Shown piece after piece: positions 33,124-43,372 of a stretch of DNA of 64,000 nt. Origin of the DNA: Ophiobolus disseminans (lineage: Eukaryota; Ascomycota; Dothideomycetes; Pleosporales; Phaeosphaeriaceae); the NCBI GenBank assembly GCA_010093685.1, contig MU006220.1, positions 279,502 through 343,501 of the forward strand. The letters run 5' to 3'. The notes beneath the pieces were generated by a model. That model had not been told where the DNA came from and did not search any database. It saw nothing but the letters and a program-made list of their open reading frames with translations. The position numbers and the translations under genes are program-made. Position 1 is the first letter of the stretch; the number at the start of each line of letters is the position of its first letter.

Positions 33124-35124
33124 ATGAACGCGACCAGCAGCAGTTCACGCCCAGCCAAAGCCACAAACGCACCCATTGACCCCTCAATCACGGGAAAAGT
33201 TCGACAGCGTGACCCGGCTCGGTTTTCTCACGCGACCCACACAATAGTTGTAGTTGTCGGCCTGCTATTAGCGTTCCTGATTGCGCCCCGCTTCCCTGTC
33301 TCGGTCCGCGAACTCTTCGATCGAACACAGCATTGGCGTGCCTCTTCCCCAAGTATAAGTCTACGAAACCCCCTCGTATTCCAGCAGCCTGATATCTGCC
33401 CTAAGCCTGAGCAGCACGTCGAGTTCAAAGGCACGTTCAACACCAAACACGAGCGCAGCATGACTCTCGCCGACCAAGCAAAGCGCGTGGCCGCGGAATT
33501 CGACTTCGAGAAAGATGCTGTCAACAAGGCTGTCAAGGAGTTCATTCGGGAGATGGGTATGCGCAAGAGCATGTACTAGGCACACAAGACGCTGACGGGT
33601 GGCAGATGAGGGCCTGCAACAGGAGGGCACTGAGATGAGCCAGATCCCAACCTACGTTACTGCAGTGCCCAATGGCACCGAGAAGGTACAACTACATTGG
33701 AAAGTTGAAAACCCTCTCTAACTGAGCTATAGGGCCTCTACATGGCCGTCGATCTCGGCGGCACCAACTTCCGCGTATGCTCGATACAGCTACACGGCAA
33801 CACCACCTTTTCCCTCACCCAGAGCAAAGTCGCTATACCTCGTGAGCTTATGGTCGCAAAGACGTCAAAAGAGCTCTTCTCCTTCCTCGCTAAGCAGATC
33901 GAGCTCTTCCTGAAAGCACACCACGAAGAACACTATGCTGGAACACTGAAGCGCAGAGAGACGGGTAATATGGAACCAGATCAAGAGATCTTCAACCTGG
34001 GATTCACGTTCTCCTTCCCAGTAAACCAGATCGGTATCAACAAGGGCATGCTCATGCGCTGGACAAAGGGTTTCGACATCCAGGATGCGATTGGCAAGGA
34101 CGTCTGCGCTTTGCTACAAACCGAGATTGACGAGCTACACCTCCCAGTCAAGGTGGCTGCGCTGGTGAACGATACTGTTGGAACGCTCATGGCGCGCTCA
34201 TACACGTCGCCCGGCAAGACTGGAACTCTCCTCGGTGCAATTTTTGGAACTGGTACCAATGGTGCCTACGTTGAGAAGCTGAGCAAGGTCACCAAGCTCA
34301 CAAAAGATCAGAACGCCGGCGAGTATGACAAGTCGACTGGCGAGATGATTGTCAACACTGAATGGGGCTCGTTCGACAACTCTCTGCGCACGCTGCCCAA
34401 CACACCGTACGATGTCGAACTGGACAAGAACTCGGTCAACCCTGGCATTCAGATGTTCGAGAAGCGCGTTTCGGGCATGTTCTTGGGCGAGCTCCTTCGA
34501 CTAGCACTTCTCAAGCTGGTCAAGGACCCTGCTGTTCCTCTCTTTGCCGACGACAACTCTTCGTCAAACGACGTACACAGCACCACACAGATACACGACA
34601 GCAGCCCTATATGGAAGCAATGGGGTATCGACACCAGCTTCCTGAGTACCTGTGCCGGCGATAGCAGCCCCGGATACCGCATGCTAAGGCAGACTCTCGA
34701 CAAGGAGTACGACATCTCAGCCGTGAGCGCCGAGGATGCAGAGGCAGTGCGCGAGATTGCTGGAGCTATCGGCCGCCGTGCAGCCCGTCTTGCCGCTGTT
34801 GCTATTGCCGGTATTGTCATCAACACAGGCCGCCTGAACAAGACTACCGGCACTGCGACAACAGAACAGAAGTCTGGCATCGACCTGTCGCGCGGAGAGG
34901 TGGAGGTCGCAGACGAGGACATGATTGATGTCGGTGTGGATGGCTCGCTTGTGGAGTTCTACCCCAATTTCGAAGAGCACATCCGCGAGGCGCTGCGTGG
35001 GGTTCCGGATATTGGCGAGCAGGGAGAGAAGAGGGTCAGGATTGGTATTGCAAAGGACGGTTCGGGTGTCGGTGCTGCGCTGATTGCGCTGGTAGCGGGC
35101 AAGGTTGCGAGTCCTCAGGAGTAG
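33124..35124 (+). CDS. Hexokinase-family sugar kinase with N-terminal transmembrane segment
   Basis: Introns at 33557-33605 and 33686-33732 give 634 residues, against about 490 for typical fungal hexo/glucokinases. Residues 38-58 are strongly hydrophobic (HTIVVVVGLLLAFLIAPRFP) and preceded by basic residues, so a membrane anchor is predicted. The kinase follows: the conserved IPTYVTAVPNGTEKGLYMAV join, DLGGTNFRV (phosphate 1), LGFTFSFP (sugar binding), NDTVGTL with the catalytic Asp, GTGTNGAY, and NTEWGSFDNS with the Glu/Asn sugar ligands. It would phosphorylate hexoses at C6. A Ser/Asp-rich stretch after PLFADDNSS, and a Thr/Glu/Asp-rich insertion before the C-terminal strand, add to the length. 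The C-terminal GIAKDGSGVGAALIALVA is intact. The start is the first ATG of the frame. Confidence 0.88.
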
Positions 35125-35400
35125 GACGCTTGACGATATAGAAATCTGGAAAGTACATGGCTTGGACGAAGCTTAAGGGAGGAATGTACGACATATACAC
35201 GATTTTCAAAATCAACTTACTTCAGCTTGCCCTTTCTAAAGAGAAACAGATTGTATGATGCATTTTACCTTGCAAGAATATTGCTGGGTAGACTTACAAC
35301 CGCCCTGCACCCTACCAGCTATAAATTATGGATGTGAGTCTCGTATCATTGCTTAGGCAAAGGAAACACGACAGGACTTCCCACAGCCACGCAGAACTGC

Positions 35401-35410
35401 AAAAAAAAAA
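35401..35410 (-). terminator. RNA polymerase III terminator for tRNA-Lys
   Basis: Ten A residues on the plus strand give a T10 run on the tRNA strand, nine bases past the mature tRNA 3' end. Runs of T this long are efficient Pol III stops. Confidence 0.85.
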
Positions 35411-35419
35411 GTGATGAAC

Positions 35420-35544
35420 GCCCGATGAGGGACTCGAACTTGAGAAAGTTAGTGAGCGTTACTAATTGGTGGCGGTAAACATCTGCTTACCCCTCAGCCT
35501 TGAGATTAAAAGTCTCACGCGCTAACCAATTGTGCCAACCGGGC
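35420..35544 (-). tRNA. tRNA-Lys(UUU) with a 52-nt insert in the T-arm
   Basis: The segments 35544-35491 and 35438-35420, joined, make a 73-nt tRNA. Acceptor stem GCCCGGT pairs with ATCGGGC. The D-arm is GCAC/GCGC with one mismatch. The anticodon stem is TGAGA/TCTCA with loop CTTTTAA, so the anticodon is UUU after the invariant U33. The variable loop is AGGCT. The T-stem is GAGGG/CCCTC with loop TTCGAGT. Without removing the insert the T-stem cannot form, because the bases next to the loop do not pair with CCCTC. The A box TGGCACAATTGG (35526-35537) matches consensus. The B box is nearly intact in the genomic sequence (AGTTCGAGTCC, one mismatch), since the insert ends in AAG. There is no insert at the usual 37/38 site. 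The tRNA identity is read directly; that the gene works is inference. Confidence 0.87.
35439..35490 (-). other. Spliceosomal-type intron candidate inside tRNA-Lys, between positions 53 and 54
   Basis: A 52-nt insert, GT at the 5' end and AG at the 3' end on the tRNA strand. The donor is GTAAGC, identical to that of VPS39 intron 3 at 59124-59169. A CACTAAC branch-like site lies 9 nt before the final AG. Size, donor, branch and acceptor all fall in the range of the mRNA introns in this window. It can also fold into two hairpins: GGTAA/TTACC (35487-35491 with 35474-35478, using one exon base) and TTAGT/ACTAA (35461-35465 with 35449-35453). The excision boundary is fixed to the base by restoration of the T-stem. 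Confidence 0.75.
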
Positions 35545-36996
35545 TTGTTTTATGACTTTCGTGCAACCATTTTGATTATATTCAAAGAAAATCTGATCAA
35601 GGCAAGAGGGAACAAGTTCTGGGATGCTGCGAGCTTGCGGCGTTGTGGTACAGCAAATTGCGGGTAAAATGCGGGGCTGCGAATAAAGGACGAGTCATCG
35701 ATGGGTCGCGGAAGGGAGGGGTCGGGGGAATGTCGGGGGGACATCGGCGAATGGGATGGATGTTGGTTTGAGGGATATCGAGATGAGGTGTGATACGTGC
35801 TTGATATGGAATAATACTTTTGAGGCATTGGGAAAGAAATGTTCCCTGGCGAATAGCTACATGTGCATACTGGATATAGTGTTGCGGGTATGTAGTGGAG
35901 GCAGGCAGGCATGATATCTGTAGCCCCTATTTACTGGTACGGTAGGAGCGTCCAGAAGAATGTGATGCATATGGCTGGAACTTCTTTTACTGCAGGAAAA
36001 TTTGTATAATATATTAGGATACTTGTCCGCAATACGGTTTGTACAACGGAACTTCCAATGGTTCTCGCAGACTCCTCCTTTTGCACATACACCATCCCAG
36101 CCGCACTATCAACCGTGAACATCACTCTGAGTTCTTATTGTAATATCCATAATTATACATACATGTGGCTAATCGGACGCAAGATCTTCCCAACACGACC
36201 TCCCAACATCCCAATACTTAACCTCACCCACTTCTAAATTCTACCAAAACTAAGCTCTAACCCACCTATTGCTCTTCCCACTAACTCCAGCCCTCTCAAA
36301 ACCCACCATGCAAGTCATCCCAAACCACATGCGAACGCCAGCCCTATCTGCCTGCACCAATCCCAATCGGGCAAGCACTAGCGCGAGGCACAAGGCAGAC
36401 GCGTTAAAGCTGAGGGAATTTTGCGGCGCTATGTGCCTGGCTTGTGTGCTTTTAATTTGGCGAGTAAGATTTGAGAGGGATGATAGGGGCGGGTGGGATA
36501 TTTATGGGGCGTGTGGAATGGGATGGGTTGGGACGGGAGGTGGTATAAAGCTGCTTTGCCCGCATATATGTGGACATTGTGGACATGTTGATGTGAGTAT
36601 CACCAAAGACAATTTTTGGTTGTGAAGTGGGTGTCTATTGCTAAAGAGTTTTGATAACACTATGTTGATTCGACAGATCCCGCGACCTGAACTGCCATGG
36701 GCACTCAGAAAAAGCACAACAGTCGAATTGGAATGAAATCGCTAACTCTCTCGATTTTGTTCACAACGCCAATAATATCGCCATCGATTGCATGCCAAAT
36801 TCGAACAAATGTCGACTCCAGGGGGATATCCGGGTGCGCCAGTAGATGTTGCTGTAGAAAGAGATAAATGGCATCCGAAGAATAAGAAATGCGGATACTG
36901 CGTCCACGATAAAAGGGTTCAAGTAAGGGTCGGCCAGAAGCGCTCGTTCGCATATGTCTCACCGGTATGGACACCTCTCGGTCAACGTCGCACAAC
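35545..36996. other. Intergenic, nothing recognised
   Basis: Upstream of the tRNA and downstream of the minus-strand C2H2-like gene. It is AT-richer than average near 35.97-36.25 kb. Short frames have no family signature. Confidence 0.5.
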
Positions 36997-37794
36997 TCAT
37001 ACCCGTCGTGGATCCGGCTGTCTCCCGGGAACATGCTGCCGCCTCCTCCCGGCATCCCTTTCTCTCCTCCCACCCCTCCTGTTCGTCTCGACATAGTTTC
37101 CCGGTGGCCTCTCCAGGTTATGATTCCCGCCATTCAACTCCTTCAAGTCTTGGTCGTCAATCAATCGCTTCCTCCACAGATGCTGAAATAGCCCGAAATC
37201 CGGCCTCGATGTCCGCAGCGTCTGACCCATCATCGTATGCTCCGTCGCAAGATGCATCATCCTCGCCTGCCAGCTGGCCCTCCCATCGTCGCTCGACACG
37301 GCCCACTCGCACAGCGGACACTGCACCGTCTGCGGCGGCTCTTCGCCCCGGAAATGGCTTTCACAGTGCATGAGCCACTCCTCGCGGTTGTGCGATATGT
37401 ATCCGCAGCTCAGGAACCAGAACGCGCACTCGTACATGGGTGTGTGAACGTGCAGGTTCCGTGGCAACTCCAACACGCCATTATGTTCCTCGAGCAGCGT
37501 CACGCCCGTGAACAGGTTCACGATATCGGTGCTGATGGACGTCTCGGTGGGCGTGGCTTCGGTGTAGCACGAGCGCAGCGACGGTGGGTGCGCCGACGGG
37601 GCGGACTGGTGAATGAGCGCGGGGGCCATGGAGGAGCCGAAGCTGCGCTGGGAGCGCGAGTATTCTCTCTGCACCGGGCTCGAAGGTGTGGTATTCGACT
37701 CGTCCGGGCTTTCGGCGGCCTCGAAGTGGACGCCCGCAAGGCGCGCGTGGATGTCGGTTGCGGATTCGCGCACCCATGTCTCGACCAGCGACAT
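36997..37794 (-). CDS. Conserved fungal C2H2-like protein of unknown function
   Basis: Single exon, 265 residues. The N-terminal ~95 residues are Ser/Pro-rich. A conserved core follows: YECAFWFLSCGYISHNREEW with HCESHF (a C..C..H..H finger), CPLCEW with a later HLATEH (a second possible metal site), then TSRPDFGLFQHLWRKRLIDD and LKELNGGNHNLERPP. I know this core from many uncharacterised ascomycete proteins annotated as C2H2-type. The end is Arg-rich (RRGGRRERDAGRRRQHV). The role is unknown; nucleic acid or protein binding is inference. An overlapping minus-strand frame at 36705-37133 might mark an alternative 3' exon but shows no conserved features. Confidence 0.7.
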   Translation of the reverse strand: MSLVETWVRESATDIHARLAGVHFEAAESPDESNTTPSSPVQREYSRSQRSFGSSMAPALIHQSAPSAHPPSLRSCYTEATPTETSISTDIVNLFTGVTLLEEHNGVLELPRNLHVHTPMYECAFWFLSCGYISHNREEWLMHCESHFRGEEPPQTVQCPLCEWAVSSDDGRASWQARMMHLATEHTMMGQTLRTSRPDFGLFQHLWRKRLIDDQDLKELNGGNHNLERPPGNYVETNRRGGRRERDAGRRRQHVPGRQPDPRRV

Positions 37795-39650
37795 TGCGGT
37801 GCGAGCTGGCGGGGTCTCGCTGTGGCGCAGGCCGCATCAGCCCCGTTGTGGGCAGTAGGGTGCAGCCTTGTGAGATGTAGGGTGTGCAGTGGGGCAGGCG
37901 AATCACAACTCACATCGTTGGGCAAGGCGATTGAGCGTCAGGTGTTGGGCTATCGTGGTTCAAGTGAAGGGTAGGGCTTAGCGGCCGATGGGAGCGGGCC
38001 GTCTCGTGTGCACGTTCGTTCGTTTCAACCGACTTGAGATGGAACGGTCACTCTGGCAGTCTTATCGAATGGCTTATTGACGGACAAAGTCGACAGGAAA
38101 TACAAGTACTCGGCATTGCGGCTCTGCAGCGATAGCGACATCTCAGACGATTTCCCCCCCATTTCGACCCTGCCATCCATCCCACCCGATTCATCATCAC
38201 TCCGCGCCAACGCATCACCAAACTCCTCAGTTCACAACACCTCGAAACTCCCAAGCCCGCCCTGTCACCCACGCCGCCCTGTCATTGGCTCGAGTCCCTG
38301 TACAGTCCACAAAGCGGGGCGCTGTCGACACCCACACCTAGCGACCGAACCGATGTAGAACGCTTTGTGCCGACCGCTCTTTCACTATGGTATTGGCGAT
38401 AGCTGTATAGCAATCTGTCGGTGTGCGCATTGTAATTTGAGTGATCGACGACGTCTCCCGTGGTTCTGTGCAGGACGCTAAGGTAGGTGAAGCCAGGATT
38501 ATGCTCCAGGGCTGCACATTTGCAAGAACCACGTCGTTCCTTTTCCAAGTTTGTTGGAGAATCGCCTTCAAACTGTGTGGAGGGTGGGGTCTCCAAGAGG
38601 TTTTGAGCACAATATGCACACGCAACAATTCCTTGAAGCTCGGAATGTTCTTACTACATCTACTCTTTATCCATGACGATGAAGGCCATTCCAGTCAGAC
38701 AGGCAGATAAAGTAATGTATACTGGTGCGGCGTGAGCTGTTTACTGGGTTTGATCTGCAGACCATTAGGTTTGGCAGATTGATGCAGACCTCACGACGTT
38801 GGGAGTTGGAGAGATGATGGAATGCCTAGTTGTAAACTTTTGAAAGTTCTAGATTTTTTTAATCTGTGCATTCGATATCTTTGCTATTGATCGTATCAAG
38901 TGAGATTCATGGTTTTGGCGCACGTTTGGTGACGCGTCCGTGCTCCTCGACGTGTGTCATTCTCACCGCGAACACACCTCCTACTGGACACACATACACT
39001 CACCCTTAAAGCGACCCAACCAAACACGCTTCCGCACTCGAATGCGAGCTTTGACTGTGTTAATCTAATCGATGACTAAGCTGTCCGGATGCCTGCTCAG
39101 GTGTGGCAGTATAGCCCGGACGGGTCTTGCCCGTGGCATCCCGGAGCTCACACTGAGCACGTGAAGGTGCCTCTAACAACCCAATTTCAGGCCGCCAACT
39201 AGAGTCTCCAGCTTATCTTACCAGCTGTGCCCTCGTGTCGTTGCACCAGCCGGACCGAACCGATAGGTGCACATTTCGAACCCACCAATACCTACTCGTT
39301 CACGCTCGTATCAGCTTCGGATGGCTTTCGAGGGCCAGATTTAGGCAAAGCACAGACTCAGCGGATGCATTTGTACCGATACCTGTGCGCCACCATCAAC
39401 GTTTCCTCTCGTCCGCGAAACTAGTATGGAAGATGGCCCAAAAGCTCAGAGTCGTAGCACATGCGGATTAACAGAGTGGCTTCATCAATTCACTGCGCAA
39501 TTGCGATTTGATATTGTTCAAGAAGATCACAGCTGGAGCAAATTGTTTGATTCAACCACCTCGCGATAGGTCCTCTCTGTAAGAGGCTGTGCAACTCGGT
39601 GTATCTGCCTCCTGACTCTAAGCAGAAACGCTATTGAAAGTTCAAATCTA
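37795..39650. other. Intergenic, nothing recognised
   Basis: About 1.86 kb between the C2H2-like gene and the 3' end of the MFS transporter. Both strands have short frames only. Confidence 0.5.
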
Positions 39651-41460
39651 TCAAGTAGTACGCTTCTCATCGCCAGTAACAGCGATATGCTCGACCCTTT
39701 CGTCCAATCCAGCAAGCTTCTCTTGGGATGGGTCCACTGGCGTGAATTCGAACACTGAGGAGATGAGTTAGTCACAGAAAAACTAAGTTGGTAGTGAAAG
39801 GGGCAGTAGAACTTACAGTCGACAGGCGCACCGCGGAACTTGCGGGCTGGTGTCTTCTTCTTGAACAGGTAATCAATCTCAGCAAAGCTTCGGTCCTTGG
39901 TCTCAGGAAGGCAGAAGAAGATCCAGATCACCCAGATCAGACAGAAGCCGAAATAGAACATGCCAGTCTTTGCACCCCAATTCCATGCAGTGGGATCGTT
40001 GTTGAGCATGCGGGGGTTGAGCTGCTGGACAGCAATCTGGCCGCAGACGTAGAGGGAACGACCAATGACGATGGTCTGGGCGCGAACACGAGATGAGGCC
40101 ATCTCTCCCGCAATAACATAAGTGGTCGGGCCGAGAGAGATCTTGAAGGCAATCTGGACAAAGATGAGGAAGACAGCGACGGGGATGGCAACCTCCTTGG
40201 CCGATTTGATGGCAAAGCCCATGATGCCAACGACAAGCATGCAGAGGCCGATGGACGCCGAGCCGAAAAGGTAGAACGTGCGGCGGCCAACTGAGCCCAT
40301 GAGGGCAATGGCGACTGCGGTCGCGAAGATGTTGACTGACTGAATACCCATGGTGTAGCTAAAGGCGTCGGTAGCGCTCATGCCGATGGCACGGAGCATG
40401 GTTGCGGCATAGTTGGTGATGGACTGCCCGTTGAAAATTTGAATGATCCAAGCCATGCTGACGATGTATGTGCGGCGCCTGTTCTCGCCACGGAAGCAGT
40501 CAGCATAGCTAGCGTTCTTGGCTTCCAGCTTCTCCATCTCATTCGTATGCTTCATGAGGGCAAGAGTCTCGCGCATTGACTGCTCAGTGTAGTGCCCTGG
40601 GCAAGCCAAGCGGCGCAAGCTCTTCTCAGCCTCGTCAACCTTGCCACGGCGAATAAGATACCAGGGCGACTCGGGAGCGAACCAGGCGACGAGGAATAGA
40701 GGGGGAATCCACATCCACTGGAGACCGTAAGGGATCTGCCAGCCGGCGTTGCCTTTGATGGTGATGGTGCCTTTAAGCACGCCAGCGGCCAGAAAAGAGC
40801 CAGCACCCCAGCACATAGATACCCAAGCGGTCAGGTAGCCACGCATCGCGGTGGGCGCAATTTCGGCAGCGTAGGCGGTGGTAAGAGTTTGGAAGATACC
40901 CCATGGAATTCCGCACAAGATGTTGCCGATGAGAAGCATTTCAACATTCTGAGCGAAAAAGAGAATGAAGATGGTGCATGCCATGAGTACCATTGCGCCC
41001 TAAAGTGCGTGATTAGCGCGTTCCTAGATCGAGTTGTGACGAAGATACTCACCAAGTACACCCTGCGAGAACCGTAGCGAGACTGGATGTAACCGTTGAC
41101 CAGGAGACCGAGGATAGAGCCAACGTTGTTGCCGGCACCGATGATTGTTTGCCATCGGGTCGAGATAACAAGTTCGCCTTTGACGTTGTAATCGTTGCCA
41201 AACCTGATACGGTAGGCAGGATGGGCGAAAAAGTTGTTGATAAGACCGACATCCATACCCTCCATGATCAGAGCCATGGATAAAAGCGCGGAGTAGATGG
41301 CAGCAGGTCGGTAGCGCTTGAGAAGCTCCATACGTGGCAGCTTAATCTCAGCCTCAGAGGCGGCAATGGCGGCCTCGACGAGCTGCTGCTGCGTTGAGTG
41401 AACGCCATCGACAGAGCCTGTTCGTGGCACCGTCTTCTCGGAATCATGCACCGTAGCCAT
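39651..41460 (-). CDS. MFS sugar transporter, alpha-glucoside/maltose permease type
   Basis: Introns at 41000-41052 and 39755-39816 give 564 residues with about 12 membrane helices. An N-terminal cytosolic region of about 60 residues precedes the first helix (IYSALLSMALIMEGMDVGLI). The family marks are GYIQSRYGSRRVYL (loop 2-3), GIPWGIFQTLTTAYAAEIAP, PESPWYLIRRGKVDEAEKSL and PETKDRSFAEIDYLF, a variant of the PETKGR motif. The pattern is closest to Mal/MPH-type H+ symporters for maltose and related alpha-glucosides. The 62-nt intron near the end must be removed; otherwise the C-terminus becomes an unrelated read-through tail. No maltase or regulator gene lies next to it. Two CCCCATGGGG palindromes lie upstream. 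Confidence 0.88.
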
Positions 41461-43372
41461 GGTGACAATAGCCGGTGGAGATGATGACCTGTTGGCTAGC
41501 GAAGTTCACCAAAGAACTGAAGCGATACGATGAGGAATCGCGACGCGGATGAGCCAGTCGATGCTGGAGAGGAGCGAAGAGATGAGAGAAGGGTGCTGAG
41601 ACGTGCAAGGGATGTGAGCATCCAGGATGAATATATGGTGTTACCTCGGCCACCACTACCCCGAGATTTCTTGGAATCAGTCAAGCAAGCGAGGTGGCAT
41701 AGTCACGCCCAGCGGCCTAGGAAGGGTGAGGACCAACACAAGAGCCAAGATGCGGGGATTACTCCCCATGGGGAGTGGTTAACGACCCCCCAAACGGGCC
41801 GTCCACCAACCAGCTCATCTCATTTCAGCCCAAATCCGTTAGTGCTCACACGGGCCACTTCATCTCTCAAAGATTGCAGAACATCAACACCTCAACTTCA
41901 AACATGTATGCGTCGACGAATAATCATCAGAATTACTTCAAAATAGGCTCGTTCAATCCGGAATACCCAGATCATGAAGTTCTGTTATGTGCGTATGTTG
42001 TATACACCCAGGATTAAGATGTTATAGAGCGTGAAAGTGAGGGAGTTGGTGGGGATGGCCGGGGGTGGTCGGTAATACCCTCCCCCATGGGGTCGATTGT
42101 GCCGCTAGCCGGGCTACCGGGGCAAGATTCTCCACAAGACGACCTACCCAGGAAGGTAAACCTAGACAGACTATTCGGCCAGACTCATCCTTCGGAGACT
42201 GGGCTAACGAACGTGTTTGCACTGCCATCCGACAAATGGGTTCGGACTTTGATCCCCGTTCAACCGAACGTATACTTTGGTGGCGTGCAACATACCTAGG
42301 TATCTCGGCCTCTATTCTGCGACAGTCCAACTTGCCGGGACAGCCGTTAGACATGCATCGTATCCGATCGTTAAGTCGAGCGAATGATGGCAGGTTAGCC
42401 ATAGAAGCCTCGGAATATGACCAAGCACCAGGGAAAGCCCTTGGGAAGATCCTCATGCGATAAGTTATCCTGGTCCTTGAACGCTGCAGACACTATCGAA
42501 TCCTCTCAACTAAACCTGGAGACCTCTCGCTTGCGCTTCGCGTTCAAAGTGTGTGTCTCCTTTTGTAGTCCCGTCTGTTACTTTCACATTACTTGGCCAT
42601 CCACTGCCGATTGGTCCGTCTGTTTCGTACGCCAGTGGGCATGCCGTCGACACATGACTCAGTGGATGCATGGGAAGAGTAATCTTTGCCCTCGCCTCGG
42701 AGTCAGTGCGACAGACCTAGCATCACACTAGCCTGCCCCGAACAGTACTCCAGATTAGATTTTGCATGCAGGTCGACGAGTTGCTGGAAAGCACCTTGCA
42801 GGAATCAAGCATCGGTGCGTCAGACTCGATCGCGGAGCCCGGCTGGTGGGCCTATTGCCTAATTCGCGCTTGATTTACTAGGACTACGAAAGATTTGTCT
42901 TGCAAAAGTCGATGAAAATTAGACTGTTACAGCGCAGATGCTAGACACCTCCGAGCGTTCAGAGAAATGCGGCAAAGCCAAACGTCTTCAATTTCAATTT
43001 TCTGCACGGGCTCCTTGCTATACTGAGAGCGTAGATTCCACAGGGAAATCGTCGGTTTATATTTTTGTACCGAAACGTGCGAACCGGGATGTCGCCCACA
43101 GCTCCTGGGGGCTGTATGAGATGCATGCAGATGACCCACTTGCCAGATTGTAACCGAGAAACCTTGAAGCAAAGTTTCCTCTATGACGAGTAGAGACTTA
43201 GGATAAGATATCAAAGATGACCAGAACAGCGAGGATTACATAACAAACATTAGGCGCTTCATTGGTGACACTAAAAGAAGGTCACAGGAGCGGTAAGATG
43301 TAAAATACCTATCCCATTCCTTACATATACCAACCCCTTCTCACAGCTCCATCCCAACACACATCATCCACT
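41461..43372. other. Intergenic; upstream region of the MFS transporter and 3' flank of the acyl-CoA ligase
   Basis: No protein family was recognised. It contains a perfect 16-bp palindrome at 41761-41776 and a related 10-bp palindrome at 42083-42092. An open frame at 42065-42463 has no domain signature. Confidence 0.5.
41761..41776. promoter_or_regulatory. Perfect 16-bp palindrome ACTCCCCATGGGGAGT
   Basis: It lies 301 bp upstream of the MFS transporter start. The core CCCCATGGGG recurs at 42083-42092. Possibly a dimeric regulator site; no factor is assigned. Confidence 0.4.

Noticed and set aside
35420..35544. tRNA with a long variable arm (class II, Leu/Ser type)
   Set aside because: The anticodon loop is CTTTTAA (UUU, Lys). 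The T-stem partner GAGGG lies before, not after, the extra bases, so they interrupt the T-arm and do not form a variable arm.
35420..35544. Canonical tRNA intron at position 37/38
   Set aside because: The anticodon arm TGAGA-CTTTTAA-TCTCA is continuous; there is no insert next to the anticodon.
36705..37133. 142-codon minus-strand frame overlapping the end of the C2H2-like gene
   Set aside because: It has no domain features and lies in another frame of a gene with recognisable conserved motifs. It could only be an alternative exon.
37237..37974. 245-codon plus-strand frame
   Set aside because: It is the antisense shadow of the C2H2-like gene, rich in Arg/Val/Gly with no domain.
42065..42463. 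132-codon plus-strand frame between the MFS transporter and the ligase
   Set aside because: No ATG at its start, no recognisable domain and no splice context.
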